Of a DNA stretch of 10,269 nt, positions 1 to 7,063 are shown one piece after another. The stretch is from Dehalococcoidia bacterium (GTDB lineage: Bacteria; Chloroflexota; Dehalococcoidia; SZUA-161): assembly GCA_020344295.1 (NCBI GenBank), contig CP070819.1:1898612-1908880 (forward strand). Reading direction: 5' to 3'. The notes beneath the pieces were generated by a model. The model made no database searches. It worked only from the letters and a program-made list of their open reading frames with translations, and was not told the DNA's origin. How positions within the stretch are numbered: the stretch's first letter is position 1; each line of letters starts with the position of its first letter. Both the position numbers and the translations under genes were made by a program.

Positions 1-42
1 CAGATCCTTGACAGAATTATTGTCGGAGCACTGATCCCATAG

Positions 43-1593
43 TCACAGCTCCCAGACAATCTCCCCACCGATAATGGTCTTTTCCACACGAATTTCCTTT
101 ATCTCATCCGGTGCCACCTCGGTAGGATCAGCGCTCAGAACGACCATATCGGCCAGCTTGCCGACCTCTATACTCCCCTTGACGTGCTCCTCAAATGAAG
201 CATAAGCACCATTCAAGGTATACATCTGCAATGCCTGCTCGGGTGAGACCACCTGCTCCGGTGAAAGCACCTGTCCGCTTTCAGCCTTGCGTGTTACCGC
301 TGCATAGAGGCCAATCAGTGGAGCAAATGGTACAACAGGGCAGTCAGAGCTGGCTGCCGGTCCGAGCCCGCTTTCCAAGAACGACCTCGTCCGATACAAC
401 CACGGAAGCTGTATTTCCGGGACATCCTGCAGGTATCTTTCCCCGCTGTAATAAATAAATGCCGGCTGTGTCACCACAACCGGATTAATAGACTTCAATC
501 TTTGCATCAGTTGGGGCGGGCAGACGGAGCAGTGCTCTATCCGATGACGATGGTCTTCCCTCGGAGCTACACGCATGCAGTATTCCAGAGCAGCAGCGGC
601 AGCTTCCACCGTACCTTCCTCCACTGCGTGCATAGCCACCTGAAAGCCATCCTTGTGTTCTCTGAACACATCCTCATTCAGTTCATCCTGCGGCGGGTTC
701 AGTCGCCCTCCGACCTCATCGAGGACCATTTTGATCCCGCCCACCCTGAGCTGGCTGTCACCATATCCGGGACCCATTCCCTGGGCTTTCAGTTTCGCAA
801 TTGCATGCAGCCCGAACATCACACTGACTCTGGGAGTAAGCTTGCCTCTATCCTTGAGTCGGCGAAAGGTCTGCCATTGTGCGAATTTGTTTTTCACCGA
901 GGTATCCTGAACTGACGTGATACCCGAGGAGAGAAAACGTTTGTCAGCAAGCTCAACGCCCTTTTCAAGCTCTTCCTCGCTTATGGCAGGCGTCACCCGG
1001 TCGCTCATGTAAGTGCTCATACCAAAAAGCAGGCCGCTGGGCTCTCCGGTATCAATTTCGCGGTCGATCTGGCCACCTGGAGGATCGGGGGTCTCGACCG
1101 ATATCCCTGCCAGTGAGAGGGCCATACTGTTGAGCACACAGGCATGCTGAGAGCGATGTTCCAGCCGCACCGGATGATTTGGAGCCGCCAGATCCAGGTC
1201 ACGGCGGGTAGGGTGACGACGCTCCGCGAGGTAGAACTCATTGTAGCCATGAGCCTTCAGCCAGGTACCCGGTGGAACGCGTTGGGCATGCCGGCGGATT
1301 TCGCGTTGAATATCAGAGATGGATGTAACCGAAGAGGGACTGCAATCAATGCCTAGCAGCTTCGAGGCGTACGATAAGACATGGATATGAGCATCATTGA
1401 AACCCGGTACGACCGTTCTCCCCTCGCAGTTAATGAGCCTTGATCGGGCTTTGAATAGTTCTAGGTCGTCATTGCATCCGACCCATACTATCTCTCCCGC
1501 CCCTACTGCCACCAGCTCTGCCCTGGGTCGCCGGGAATCAACTGTCAGTATGTTGGCATTGTAGAGAACGAGATCCGCTGTTTGTGAACTCAA
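43..1593 (-). CDS. Amidohydrolase family 3 (YtcJ-like) metal-dependent hydrolase
   Basis: 516-residue protein of the amidohydrolase superfamily, a TIM-barrel hydrolase flanked by a small beta-sandwich built from both ends of the chain. Visible metal-site motifs in order: DAHIH (H69, H71) after the VVPGF strand, GGIK (K288, the position of the carboxylated lysine in related enzymes), AMHA (H322), RIEH (H354) and SSDCP (D417). The C-terminal KGSIEVGKLADMVVLS segment (about 472-487) is the usual closing beta-sandwich of this family. Length is normal. Such proteins hydrolyse amide, urea or imine bonds; the substrate cannot be read from sequence, and no signal peptide is seen, so it is probably cytosolic. 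The start is TTG at 1593: an in-frame TGA lies four codons upstream and no ATG fits, but no clear ribosome binding site precedes it. It lies 42 nt downstream of the exported-protein gene on the same strand and may be co-transcribed. Family assignment is confident; specific function is unknown. Confidence 0.9.
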   Translation of the reverse strand: MSSQTADLVLYNANILTVDSRRPRAELVAVGAGEIVWVGCNDDLELFKARSRLINCEGRTVVPGFNDAHIHVLSYASKLLGIDCSPSSVTSISDIQREIRRHAQRVPPGTWLKAHGYNEFYLAERRHPTRRDLDLAAPNHPVRLEHRSQHACVLNSMALSLAGISVETPDPPGGQIDREIDTGEPSGLLFGMSTYMSDRVTPAISEEELEKGVELADKRFLSSGITSVQDTSVKNKFAQWQTFRRLKDRGKLTPRVSVMFGLHAIAKLKAQGMGPGYGDSQLRVGGIKMVLDEVGGRLNPPQDELNEDVFREHKDGFQVAMHAVEEGTVEAAAAALEYCMRVAPREDHRHRIEHCSVCPPQLMQRLKSINPVVVTQPAFIYYSGERYLQDVPEIQLPWLYRTRSFLESGLGPAASSDCPVVPFAPLIGLYAAVTRKAESGQVLSPEQVVSPEQALQMYTLNGAYASFEEHVKGSIEVGKLADMVVLSADPTEVAPDEIKEIRVEKTIIGGEIVWEL

Positions 1594-1635
1594 TATATTG
1601 CGTCACAAGTCAAGGGGCATTAAAGTGTATCGTGT

Positions 1636-2172
1636 CTAGATAGCCATCCAGAGGTTTATTCGCGAGATGACCACATCGATATAAGAATCTACCGTAGTGC
1701 AGTTTACGTATGCCGCCATGCTGTCCCCTGTCCAGGGTTCATCCCCTGCTGAAAGCCAGCCTCGTTCATCCAACTTCTGTTCTCGGCCGATTTCAGCCTC
1801 GACTGCCCTGTCCATGTCAGCGTCTATGATAAAACCGCCGTCTTCAGTTTGTGACTTCGCACGCTCCAACAATCCCACAGCCCAACTGAGGTACCTTTCA
1901 ATAGTGTCCGTAACCTGACCGCTATCTGAATATCCGATCATCGCGCGTTCTACGAATTTATCCGCCACCTCCAGCACAATTAAAAGCCTGAGTGCCTCCA
2001 ATAATTTTGTGCTGTCTTCCTTGAGATGATAAACCATCCCCCATTGAATTGCATCTATCTCACTCTCGACATCGGCAAACGAAGGCCCCTGAGCCAACAC
2101 CGGAAGTGAACTCAGAGATATGATGAGCACAACCAAGATTGCGCCGCATAAAAAAACCTTGCCTCTAATCAC
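1636..2172 (-). CDS. Small exported protein of unknown function
   Basis: I do not recognise this family. With the GTG at 2172 as start, the protein is 178 residues and begins with a textbook signal peptide: short basic n-region (MIRGK), hydrophobic core rich in V, L and I, and a VLA/QG cleavage site near residue 28. The mature part, about 150 residues, looks mostly helical and acidic, with no cysteine lipobox and no second membrane segment. The frame stays open upstream to an ATG at 2208 and a GTG at 2223. I prefer 2172 because AAGGAGG (2175-2181) sits just before it and because an extended -10 box overlaps the upstream candidates. The gap from that ribosome site to GTG is only 2 nt, so the start is uncertain. 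It is divergent from the lipoprotein gene and directly upstream of the amidohydrolase. Open frame, signal peptide and promoter together make it a real gene. Confidence 0.7.
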   Translation of the reverse strand: MIRGKVFLCGAILVVLIISLSSLPVLAQGPSFADVESEIDAIQWGMVYHLKEDSTKLLEALRLLIVLEVADKFVERAMIGYSDSGQVTDTIERYLSWAVGLLERAKSQTEDGGFIIDADMDRAVEAEIGREQKLDERGWLSAGDEPWTGDSMAAYVNCTTVDSYIDVVISRINLWMAI

Positions 2173-2174
2173 AG

Positions 2175-2181
2175 CCTCCTT
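2175..2181 (-). promoter_or_regulatory. Ribosome binding site for the exported-protein gene
   Basis: Reads AAGGAGG on the minus strand, two bases upstream of the GTG at 2172. It is the strongest Shine-Dalgarno match in this part of the window and is the main reason for choosing the inner start. The short spacing is unusual. Confidence 0.5.
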
Positions 2182-2206
2182 CAAATAGGATGATCTGGCA
2201 ACGACC

Positions 2207-2215
2207 ATTATACCA
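2207..2215 (-). promoter_or_regulatory. Extended -10 promoter for the exported-protein gene
   Basis: On the minus strand this reads TGGTATAAT, that is a perfect TATAAT (2212-2207) with the TGn extension typical of promoters that do not need a good -35 box. No convincing TTGACA is seen 16-18 bp upstream. Transcription would begin near 2200, a short distance before the GTG at 2172, and would exclude the upstream start candidates at 2208 and 2223. Confidence 0.5.
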
Positions 2216-2295
2216 CGCTGCACAACGCCACGTTACGTTCGCTACTCTGTAATGCTATATTGAAAAAGAATCATAAACGAATTTCCACCATATAC

Positions 2296-2324
2296 TTGAC
2301 TTCGACCACATCCTGTAGTTGAAT
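2296..2324 (+). promoter_or_regulatory. Possible promoter of the lipoprotein gene
   Basis: TTGACT (5 of 6 matches to the -35 consensus) at 2296-2301 and TTGAAT (4 of 6) at 2319-2324, separated by 17 bp. This would give an untranslated leader of roughly 110 nt before the ATG at 2442. The -10 is mediocre and the nearby TATATATA run offers alternatives, so this is tentative. Confidence 0.35.
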
Positions 2325-2393
2325 TTGAATAGACTATATATATCTACTACAAAGCGGTATGAAAGCAGAAAGGAGGCTATGTAGATAAAGAAC

Positions 2394-2425
2394 CTTGTTT
2401 GAACACGTGTTTGCAGCAAACAAAG
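2394..2425 (+). promoter_or_regulatory. Hairpin and palindrome before the lipoprotein gene
   Basis: TTGTTTG (2395-2401) pairs perfectly with CAAACAA (2417-2423), and the enclosed bases include the perfect palindrome AACACGTGTT (2402-2411). The right arm runs into the ribosome binding region GAAAGGA (2425-2431). It could be an operator or an RNA element that affects translation. The structure is seen directly; a function is only inferred. Confidence 0.3.
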
Positions 2426-2441
2426 AAAGGATGAATGACTT

Positions 2442-3059
2442 ATGAAGAAGATGGGTTTTGTTCTCATCGCGCTACTGGCTGTAGTCACCTTATTTGCAGT
2501 TGGCTGCGGAGGTGACGAAGAGACTTCACCTACAGGCTCACCGGCAGTGACACAGCCGCCGGGGGGGACATTAGCACCAACAGTAACACAACCGCCTGGA
2601 CCTATACCAACGTTTGCACCTGGTGAAGTAGATCCAGTATCTTTCAACGATCTGCTACCATTTCTGCCCGAACCACCCCCCGGATGGGAGGCGGATGAGC
2701 CTTTTGGAGGAACGTACCAGATGCAAGAATGGTGGTGGAGCCAGGTTGATAGAGACTACAATAATTTAAGCACTGGCGAATATGTTGATATTTCCATTTT
2801 TGACTCCGCTTACTACTATGGATTCGCTTGGTGGGCGACTATGGAATATGCTGTCGAGTGGGAAACGACTGAAGGTTACGCCAAGAAGACTACCTTTAAA
2901 GGTCATCGTGCATGGAAGATGTATGACAAGCCCGATAGCTATAGTCTCTGGGTCGCAGTTTCTGACAGGTTCATGGTTATGGTAAATGCCGAAACAGAAG
3001 GTTCCCTCAACCAATTCGCTAATTTGATTAATTACAATGGTATCGCTGCCCTCAAATAA
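2442..3059 (+). CDS. Lipoprotein of unknown function with Pro/Thr-rich linker
   Basis: 205 residues. The N-terminus MKKMGFVLIA followed by a hydrophobic core and AVGC ending at Cys22 is a type II (lipoprotein) signal peptide, so the mature protein is expected to be lipid-anchored on the outer face of the cytoplasmic membrane. Residues about 26-62 form a low-complexity spacer rich in Pro, Thr and Gly, with VTQPPG occurring twice (35-40 and 48-53). Residues about 66-205 form an aromatic-rich globular domain (WWW at 97-99, YYY at 124-126, WW at 130-131). I do not recognise a named family and assign no function. GAAAGGA at 2425-2431 precedes the ATG by 10 nt. The gene is single, preceded by a long leader and followed directly by a strong hairpin terminator. 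Coding reality is well supported by the signal peptide, start context and clean ending. Confidence 0.85.
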   Translation: MKKMGFVLIALLAVVTLFAVGCGGDEETSPTGSPAVTQPPGGTLAPTVTQPPGPIPTFAPGEVDPVSFNDLLPFLPEPPPGWEADEPFGGTYQMQEWWWSQVDRDYNNLSTGEYVDISIFDSAYYYGFAWWATMEYAVEWETTEGYAKKTTFKGHRAWKMYDKPDSYSLWVAVSDRFMVMVNAETEGSLNQFANLINYNGIAALK

Positions 3060-3068
3060 TGGGTATAG

Positions 3069-3106
3069 AGCAGCGGTTCTCGGTTCTCCGAGAGCCGCTG
3101 CTTGTT
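3069..3106 (+). terminator. Strong intrinsic terminator between converging genes
   Basis: A 15-bp stem (3069-3083 with 3088-3102) contains one G-T wobble and closes a four-base TTCT loop. It begins ten bases after the lipoprotein stop codon and is followed on the plus strand by a moderately T-rich stretch from 3102. The leftward mnmG ends at 3134, so the same hairpin could also stop its transcript, although the minus-strand side lacks a good T run. Confidence 0.8.
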
Positions 3107-3133
3107 CCTTACTAAGGACACTACACCCACCTG

Positions 3134-5065
3134 CTAAGAACTTGACACCTTGGTAAAGCCCACCTTCTCAAGATATACCATGAGGATGGCGATATCAGCC
3201 GGCGTCACTCCATATATGCGTGACGCCTGTCCCAAAGTCGCCGGACGGAAGTGTTCAAACCTCTCACGTGCCTCTTTGCGAAAACCATCGACACCATCAT
3301 AGTCGAAATCAGGGGGAATTGCCCGTTCCTCCATGCGGTGAATCCTTTCGACCTCAGCCGCCTGCCTCTCAATATATCCTTCGTATTTTGCCTCGATCTC
3401 GACCTGCTCCTGTACATCAGAGCCGAGGTCAGCTACGCCATAGCCCAAGTTAACAAGCAACTCGTAGTTTGCCTCCGGCCGACGCAGAAACTCCAGAGCA
3501 CTGATACTTCGCTCTATTGGAGATAGATGATACCGGCGCAGCAGGGAATCCAGCTTTTCCCCCGGGCTGAAGTAAGTTTTAGCCAGCCGGTTCAACTCCC
3601 CGGCGATCTCCCGCCGCTTACTCTCAACCTCCTGGTGCCGGTCCTCCGAAATAAGCCTAACCTCGTAGCCTAGATGCGTCAATCTCAGATCAGCATTGTC
3701 CTGTCGCAGAAGGAGGCGATACTCAGCCCTAGAAGTCAACAGCCGATAGGGCTCTGTTAGGTCCCTGGTTACCAGGTCGTCGATCATCACACCGATATAT
3801 GCTTGATCGCGGCGCAATATAATCAGGGATTTGTCCCTGGTTTTAAGCGCTGCGTTGATACCAGCGATGAGCCCCTGCCCCGCTGCCTCCTCGTACCCGG
3901 ATGTGCCGTTAATCTGTCCGGCGAAGAACAGCCCCGGAACCAGCTTCGACTCCAGAGTGGCCTGAGTCTGGTCGGGAGGTACGTAGTCGTATTCGATAGC
4001 ATAACAGACACGCATCATCTCCGCCCTCTCCAGCGCCGGGATGGTGCGCAGCATTGCCAGTTGAACATCCTCAGGCAGGCTGGTATTGGCACCCTGGATA
4101 TATACCTCGTTTGTCTGCCAGCCTTCCGGCTCGAGGAAAAGCCCGTGCGTATCCTTATCTGCGAAGCGGACTATTTTATCTTCGATCGAAGGACAATACC
4201 GGGGCCCAATCCCGTCGATGAGTCCCGTGAACAAAGGCGCACGGTGCAGGTTAGAGCGAATGATGTTATGAGTCTTTTCATTAGTGTAGACAAGGTAGCA
4301 GGGGATCTGCTGTCTCCAGTCGATCTGCTTCTCTTGGGGATACACCGGATTCGGTGGAGAGCTATAAAGGATCTTTTCAGGTGGTATGAAGCTGAAATAG
4401 AGTGGCTGTTCGCTGCCCGGCTGAAGAAGAGTCTTACTGAAATCTATGGTCTTGGCATCGAGACGGGGTGGGGTGCCGGTTTTCAGCCGCCCTACCGTGA
4501 AGCCCAATTCCCTCAGGCTCCGCGACAGTCCAAATGCAGCGAATTCCCCAGCCCTTCCCGCAGGATAGGCGGCGTCTCCCACGATAACCCTTCCTGCCAG
4601 AGATGTGCCCGTGGTCAGCACTGCGGTTTTACCTTCATACGTCCATCCGGTGTTAGTCAGCACCTGAATGGTTGTTCCCCGTTTATTTACAACCTTCAAC
4701 TCCTCGACCAGCGCCTGCTTTAGGTCTAGGTTCGGTTGCCTCTCGAGAGTATGCTTCATGGAGAGGCTGTAGAGCTTCTTGTCAGCCTGGGCCCGCAGAG
4801 CTTGAACGGCGGGGCCTTTCCCCGTATTCAGCATCCTGATTTGAATAAAGGTTTTATCTATGTTGCGTGCCATCTCACCGCCCAGGGCATCTATCTCCCT
4901 GACCACATGACCCTTGGCCGGCCCCCCGATAGAGGGATTGCAAGACATGAGGGCTATGTTATCCAGATTCATAGTGAGCAGAAGGGTACGGCATCCCATC
5001 CTGGATGCTGCCAAAGCTGCCTCGCAGCCCGCATGTCCGGCACCGATAACAATTACGTCGTACAT
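3134..5065 (-). CDS. mnmG: tRNA uridine-5-carboxymethylaminomethyl modification enzyme MnmG (GidA)
   Basis: 643-residue FAD-dependent enzyme, normal length. With MnmE it installs the cmnm5 group on the wobble uridine (U34) of several tRNAs, using methylene-tetrahydrofolate and glycine or ammonium, in the cytoplasm. Evidence: dinucleotide-binding GAGHAG (residues 8-13) in the N-terminal [14 protein letters not shown], the SCNPSIGG block with C42, the family signature [11 protein letters not shown] with C291 (counterpart of the catalytic Cys277 of the E. coli enzyme), and the second signature [17 protein letters not shown] (382-398). The C-terminal helical MnmE- and tRNA-binding domain is present, with the typical [13 protein letters not shown] ending. 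Start is ATG at 5065; the ribosome binding site is poorly placed, the GAGGTGG upstream being too far for a normal gap. MnmE is not in the window. It is transcribed away from the trp operon and converges on the lipoprotein gene. Identification is secure. Confidence 0.97.
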   Translation of the reverse strand: MYDVIVIGAGHAGCEAALAASRMGCRTLLLTMNLDNIALMSCNPSIGGPAKGHVVREIDALGGEMARNIDKTFIQIRMLNTGKGPAVQALRAQADKKLYSLSMKHTLERQPNLDLKQALVEELKVVNKRGTTIQVLTNTGWTYEGKTAVLTTGTSLAGRVIVGDAAYPAGRAGEFAAFGLSRSLRELGFTVGRLKTGTPPRLDAKTIDFSKTLLQPGSEQPLYFSFIPPEKILYSSPPNPVYPQEKQIDWRQQIPCYLVYTNEKTHNIIRSNLHRAPLFTGLIDGIGPRYCPSIEDKIVRFADKDTHGLFLEPEGWQTNEVYIQGANTSLPEDVQLAMLRTIPALERAEMMRVCYAIEYDYVPPDQTQATLESKLVPGLFFAGQINGTSGYEEAAGQGLIAGINAALKTRDKSLIILRRDQAYIGVMIDDLVTRDLTEPYRLLTSRAEYRLLLRQDNADLRLTHLGYEVRLISEDRHQEVESKRREIAGELNRLAKTYFSPGEKLDSLLRRYHLSPIERSISALEFLRRPEANYELLVNLGYGVADLGSDVQEQVEIEAKYEGYIERQAAEVERIHRMEERAIPPDFDYDGVDGFRKEARERFEHFRPATLGQASRIYGVTPADIAILMVYLEKVGFTKVSSS

Positions 5066-5168
5066 TTCCGGTATTAGAATTCTACCACCTCAAACTCAGC
5101 CTTGTCGATTCCATTCTGCAACATTCACGTACTATACAAATCTATTATAAAGTCAGCTAAAGTAATGG
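5066..5168. other. Upstream region of mnmG
   Basis: No gene is seen. It contains the mnmG leader, with GAGGTGG on the minus strand near 5085-5091, and the mnmG -10 box described separately. Together with the T-box leader it makes up the whole 457-base gap between mnmG and trpE. Confidence 0.5.
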
Positions 5169-5172
5169 TTGA
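5144..5172 (-). promoter_or_regulatory. Probable mnmG promoter
   Basis: On the minus strand a perfect TATAAT lies at 5149-5144, about 79 bases upstream of the mnmG ATG. The matching -35 position (around 5167-5172) is weak, TCAACC at 17-bp spacing. This segment overlaps the -35 box of the divergent trp promoter. A second, weaker -10 candidate, TATAGT, lies at 5136-5131. Confidence 0.45.
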
Positions 5173-5197
5173 CAAAGCACATGTTGTGTGCTAGATT
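5169..5197 (+). promoter_or_regulatory. trp operon promoter
   Basis: A perfect -35 box TTGACA (5169-5174), a 17-bp spacer and TAGATT (5192-5197, 4 of 6 matches to TATAAT). Transcription would start near 5204, just upstream of the T-box leader. Position and spacing fit a housekeeping sigma factor promoter. Confidence 0.75.
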
Positions 5198-5203
5198 TCC
5201 CTT

Positions 5204-5500
5204 AACAACTGAATATGTGATTGGCTGAGAACAAGATTAGTACGTCCCAAGCGGGACTCAGAGAGTCGGGTTAGGTGTGAGCCGATGTTGGCGCAGGGAC
5301 GGAATGGACTTGGGAGCTGCAAACCGAAACTTCTGGGAGTAGGCTTTGCCGGAGTTGGTACCGTTATCAGAACCTAGGGTATCGCCCACATCTGTGGGGA
5401 GTGTACCTGCCAGGAGGTGAGTTGTTACCGCAAACAAATGGTGACAGCTAACAAGGGTGGCACCGCGGACTAGACCCCGTCCCTTGGACGGGGTTTTCAA
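5204..5500 (+). promoter_or_regulatory. T-box riboswitch leader specific for tRNA-Trp
   Basis: Leader RNA of about 300 nt that senses uncharged tRNA and switches between terminator and antiterminator. Stem I: helix CAAG/CTTG (5232-5235 with 5309-5312), a specifier loop with AGTA on its 5' side (5239-5242) and GGAATGGA on its 3' side (5301-5308), and helix CGTCCC/GGGACG (5243-5248 with 5296-5301). The distal part carries AGAGAG (5260-5265) and GGTGTGA (5274-5280). The specifier triplet is TGG (5305-5307), the Trp codon. A stem III lies at 5420-5449 (10 bp with wobbles). The T-box AGGGTGGCACCGCGG is at 5454-5468. Its variable base is C5461, which pairs with a G discriminator base, the one expected for bacterial tRNA-Trp. 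Antiterminator arms CAAGGG (5452-5457) and CCCTTG (5481-5486) frame a seven-base TGGCACC bulge. It controls trpE and the genes behind it. Confidence 0.95.
5474..5497 (+). terminator. T-box-controlled intrinsic terminator (trp leader)
   Basis: A 9-bp GC-rich stem (5474-5482 with 5486-5494) with a three-base loop, followed by TTTT. Its left arm shares bases with the CCCTTG arm of the antiterminator, so the two structures exclude each other. When uncharged tRNA-Trp binds, the terminator cannot form and trpE is transcribed. Confidence 0.9.
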
Positions 5501-5510
5501 TTTATATATC

Positions 5511-5515
5511 GAGGA
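5511..5515 (+). promoter_or_regulatory. trpE ribosome binding site
   Basis: GAGGA, 7 nt before the ATG at 5523. It fixes the start inside a frame that stays open back to an ATG at 5457, which lies within the T-box itself and is therefore excluded. Confidence 0.75.
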
Positions 5516-5522
5516 TAAGTCT

Positions 5523-7061
5523 ATGGCAGTCGAGTATTCGCCCAGCCTAGAGAAATTCCGTGGGCTGGCAAAAGAAGGAAACCTGGTTCCGGTTTACCGG
5601 GAACTATCGGCCGATCTGGATACCCCGGTCTCGGTGTTTCTGAAGCTGGGGCAGGAAGCTCCCACATTTCTGCTCGAAAGCGTCGAGGGCGGCGAGAAAC
5701 TGGGCCGTTTCTCCTTCATGGGCATAGGTCACAATATAGTGCTGAAATCATCCGGTGACAGAGCGATCGTTCACCGCAACGGTGAGAGGCAAAGGTTAGA
5801 TCTCAACGGTCGTGACTGCCTGCACGTGGTGCAAGAGCTGCTTGCCCAGCGCCAAGTAGTTACGATCCCGGGCCTGCCCCGCTTCTTCGGTGGCGCAGTC
5901 GGTTACATGTCCTATGATACAGTGCGCCACTTTGAAAAATTGCCCAAATGTTCGCGGGACGAACTCGGCCTGCCGGAATGCGTCTTCGTCTTCACCGACA
6001 CTATGATCATCTTCGATCACGTCCAGCACAAGATGAAGATAGTGGCCAATACCTTCATCGACGGCCCTGCCGATATCGCCTATGAGCAGGCAACTTCCAA
6101 GATCGATGCAATCGTCGCCAGACTGGCGAGACCGTTGGCTCCGGAATCGATTCCGACAAGTACAACAGCCACTGTGCCCCAAGACAAAGAACTGAAGTCC
6201 AACTTCACTCAAGCTGAGTTCGAAAAAGCAGTGATTACCTGCAAAGAATACATCTCAGCCGGCGATGCCTTTCAGATAGTCCCATCGCAGCGTCTGCAGC
6301 GCAAGACCAACGCAAAGCCGTTCGCTATCTATCGCGCACTGCGCATGCTTAATCCTTCCCCATACCTGTTCTACCTCGATTTCGGTGATTTCCAACTCAT
6401 AGGCTCCAGCCCCGAAATGCTGGTCAAGGTAGAGGATGGCCTCGCCGAAACATGCCCTATCGCCGGTACCAGGCCAAGAGGAGCGACCGAAGAAGAGGAC
6501 AACACACTGACAGCCGAGCTGCTAAACGACCCCAAAGAGCTGGCAGAACACGCGATGTTGGTGGACCTCGCGAGAAATGATTTAGGCCGGGTTTGTCAAT
6601 ATGGCACAGTCCGGGTACCTGTATCCATGATCGTAGAGAAATATTCACATGTTATGCACATCGTCTCAACAGTGGAGGGGAAACTGAGAGAAGACGAAAA
6701 TGCATTTAGCCTGTTGAGGGCTTCCTTCCCCGCAGGCACCCTAACTGGTGCCCCTAAGATCAGGGCTATGGAGATAATAACGGAGATCGAGGATTTGAAA
6801 CGGGGGCCATACGGGGGTGCGGTTGGCTATTTCAGCTTTACTGGAAACATGGATACCTGCATCACAATTCGAACCATAGTTATGATCAGAGATACGGTTT
6901 ATCTACAGGCAGGTGCAGGAATAGTCTACGACTCCGATCCAACGCGTGAGTATCAAGAGACGTTAAACAAAATCAAAGCGCTGGAGAGCGCGATTCAAAT
7001 AGCAGAGGAAGAGAACAGCTCTCATCTGGCCCCGAGCACTACGGATAGAGGATTAAGATAG
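5523..7061 (+). CDS. trpE: Anthranilate synthase component I
   Basis: 512 residues, normal for the family. It converts chorismate to anthranilate, taking ammonia from the glutaminase subunit TrpG, as the first committed step of tryptophan synthesis. The N-terminal regulatory part carries the LLES motif (50-53), part of the feedback tryptophan pocket in studied enzymes, so end-product inhibition is likely. The chorismate-binding domain shows PIAGTRPRG, LNDPKELAEH followed by LVDLARNDLGRV, SHVMHIVSTVEGKL, FPAGTLTGAPKIRAMEII and GPYGGAVGYFSFTGNMD in order, including the residues that bind chorismate and Mg2+. The PIAGTRPRG and TLTGAPK motifs are shared with PabB and isochorismate synthases; context and the LLES motif favour TrpE. 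The start at 5523 has a good ribosome site. trpD follows after 2 nt. No trpG lies next to it, and none is fused to its C-terminus. Confidence 0.97.
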   Translation: MAVEYSPSLEKFRGLAKEGNLVPVYRELSADLDTPVSVFLKLGQEAPTFLLESVEGGEKLGRFSFMGIGHNIVLKSSGDRAIVHRNGERQRLDLNGRDCLHVVQELLAQRQVVTIPGLPRFFGGAVGYMSYDTVRHFEKLPKCSRDELGLPECVFVFTDTMIIFDHVQHKMKIVANTFIDGPADIAYEQATSKIDAIVARLARPLAPESIPTSTTATVPQDKELKSNFTQAEFEKAVITCKEYISAGDAFQIVPSQRLQRKTNAKPFAIYRALRMLNPSPYLFYLDFGDFQLIGSSPEMLVKVEDGLAETCPIAGTRPRGATEEEDNTLTAELLNDPKELAEHAMLVDLARNDLGRVCQYGTVRVPVSMIVEKYSHVMHIVSTVEGKLREDENAFSLLRASFPAGTLTGAPKIRAMEIITEIEDLKRGPYGGAVGYFSFTGNMDTCITIRTIVMIRDTVYLQAGAGIVYDSDPTREYQETLNKIKALESAIQIAEEENSSHLAPSTTDRGLR

Positions 7062-7063
7062 GG

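Larger units (their letters stand above)
2224..2441. other. Divergent intergenic region
   Basis: No gene is supported here. It separates the leftward exported-protein gene from the rightward lipoprotein gene. It is AT-rich around 2319-2350 and carries a plausible rightward promoter: TTGACT (2296-2301), a 17-bp spacer, then TTGAAT (2319-2324). Near its right end are an isolated AGGAGG-ct-ATG-TAG and a hairpin whose apex includes the 10-bp palindrome AACACGTGTT (2402-2411). The antisense open frame that crosses this region continues into the lipoprotein gene and has no coding character. Confidence 0.5.

Noticed and set aside
1..42. Terminator after the amidohydrolase gene
   Set aside because: Only a short weak inverted repeat (GACA/TGTC) with no clear T run is visible before the window ends.
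502..915. 137-residue plus-strand frame inside the amidohydrolase gene
   Set aside because: It is antisense to conserved active-site coding sequence and has no ribosome site or domain.
2255..2647. 130-residue minus-strand frame over the lipoprotein start
   Set aside because: It is the mirror of the Pro/Thr linker and of AT-rich intergenic DNA, with no start context and no sensible composition.
3803..4723. 306-residue open frame on the plus strand opposite mnmG
   Set aside because: It lies wholly inside a certain gene, is rich in Arg, Pro and Cys as is typical of antisense frames, and has no ribosome site or recognisable domain.
5244..5257. Local hairpin GTCCC/GGGAC in the trp leader
   Set aside because: The same left arm pairs better with GGGACG at 5296-5301 and so forms the standard T-box stem I around the specifier loop. 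The local hairpin may be a transient alternative.
5457..5522. N-terminal extension of TrpE from the ATG at 5457
   Set aside because: This ATG lies within the T-box and terminator. The extension has no family similarity, and the ATG at 5523 has a proper ribosome site.
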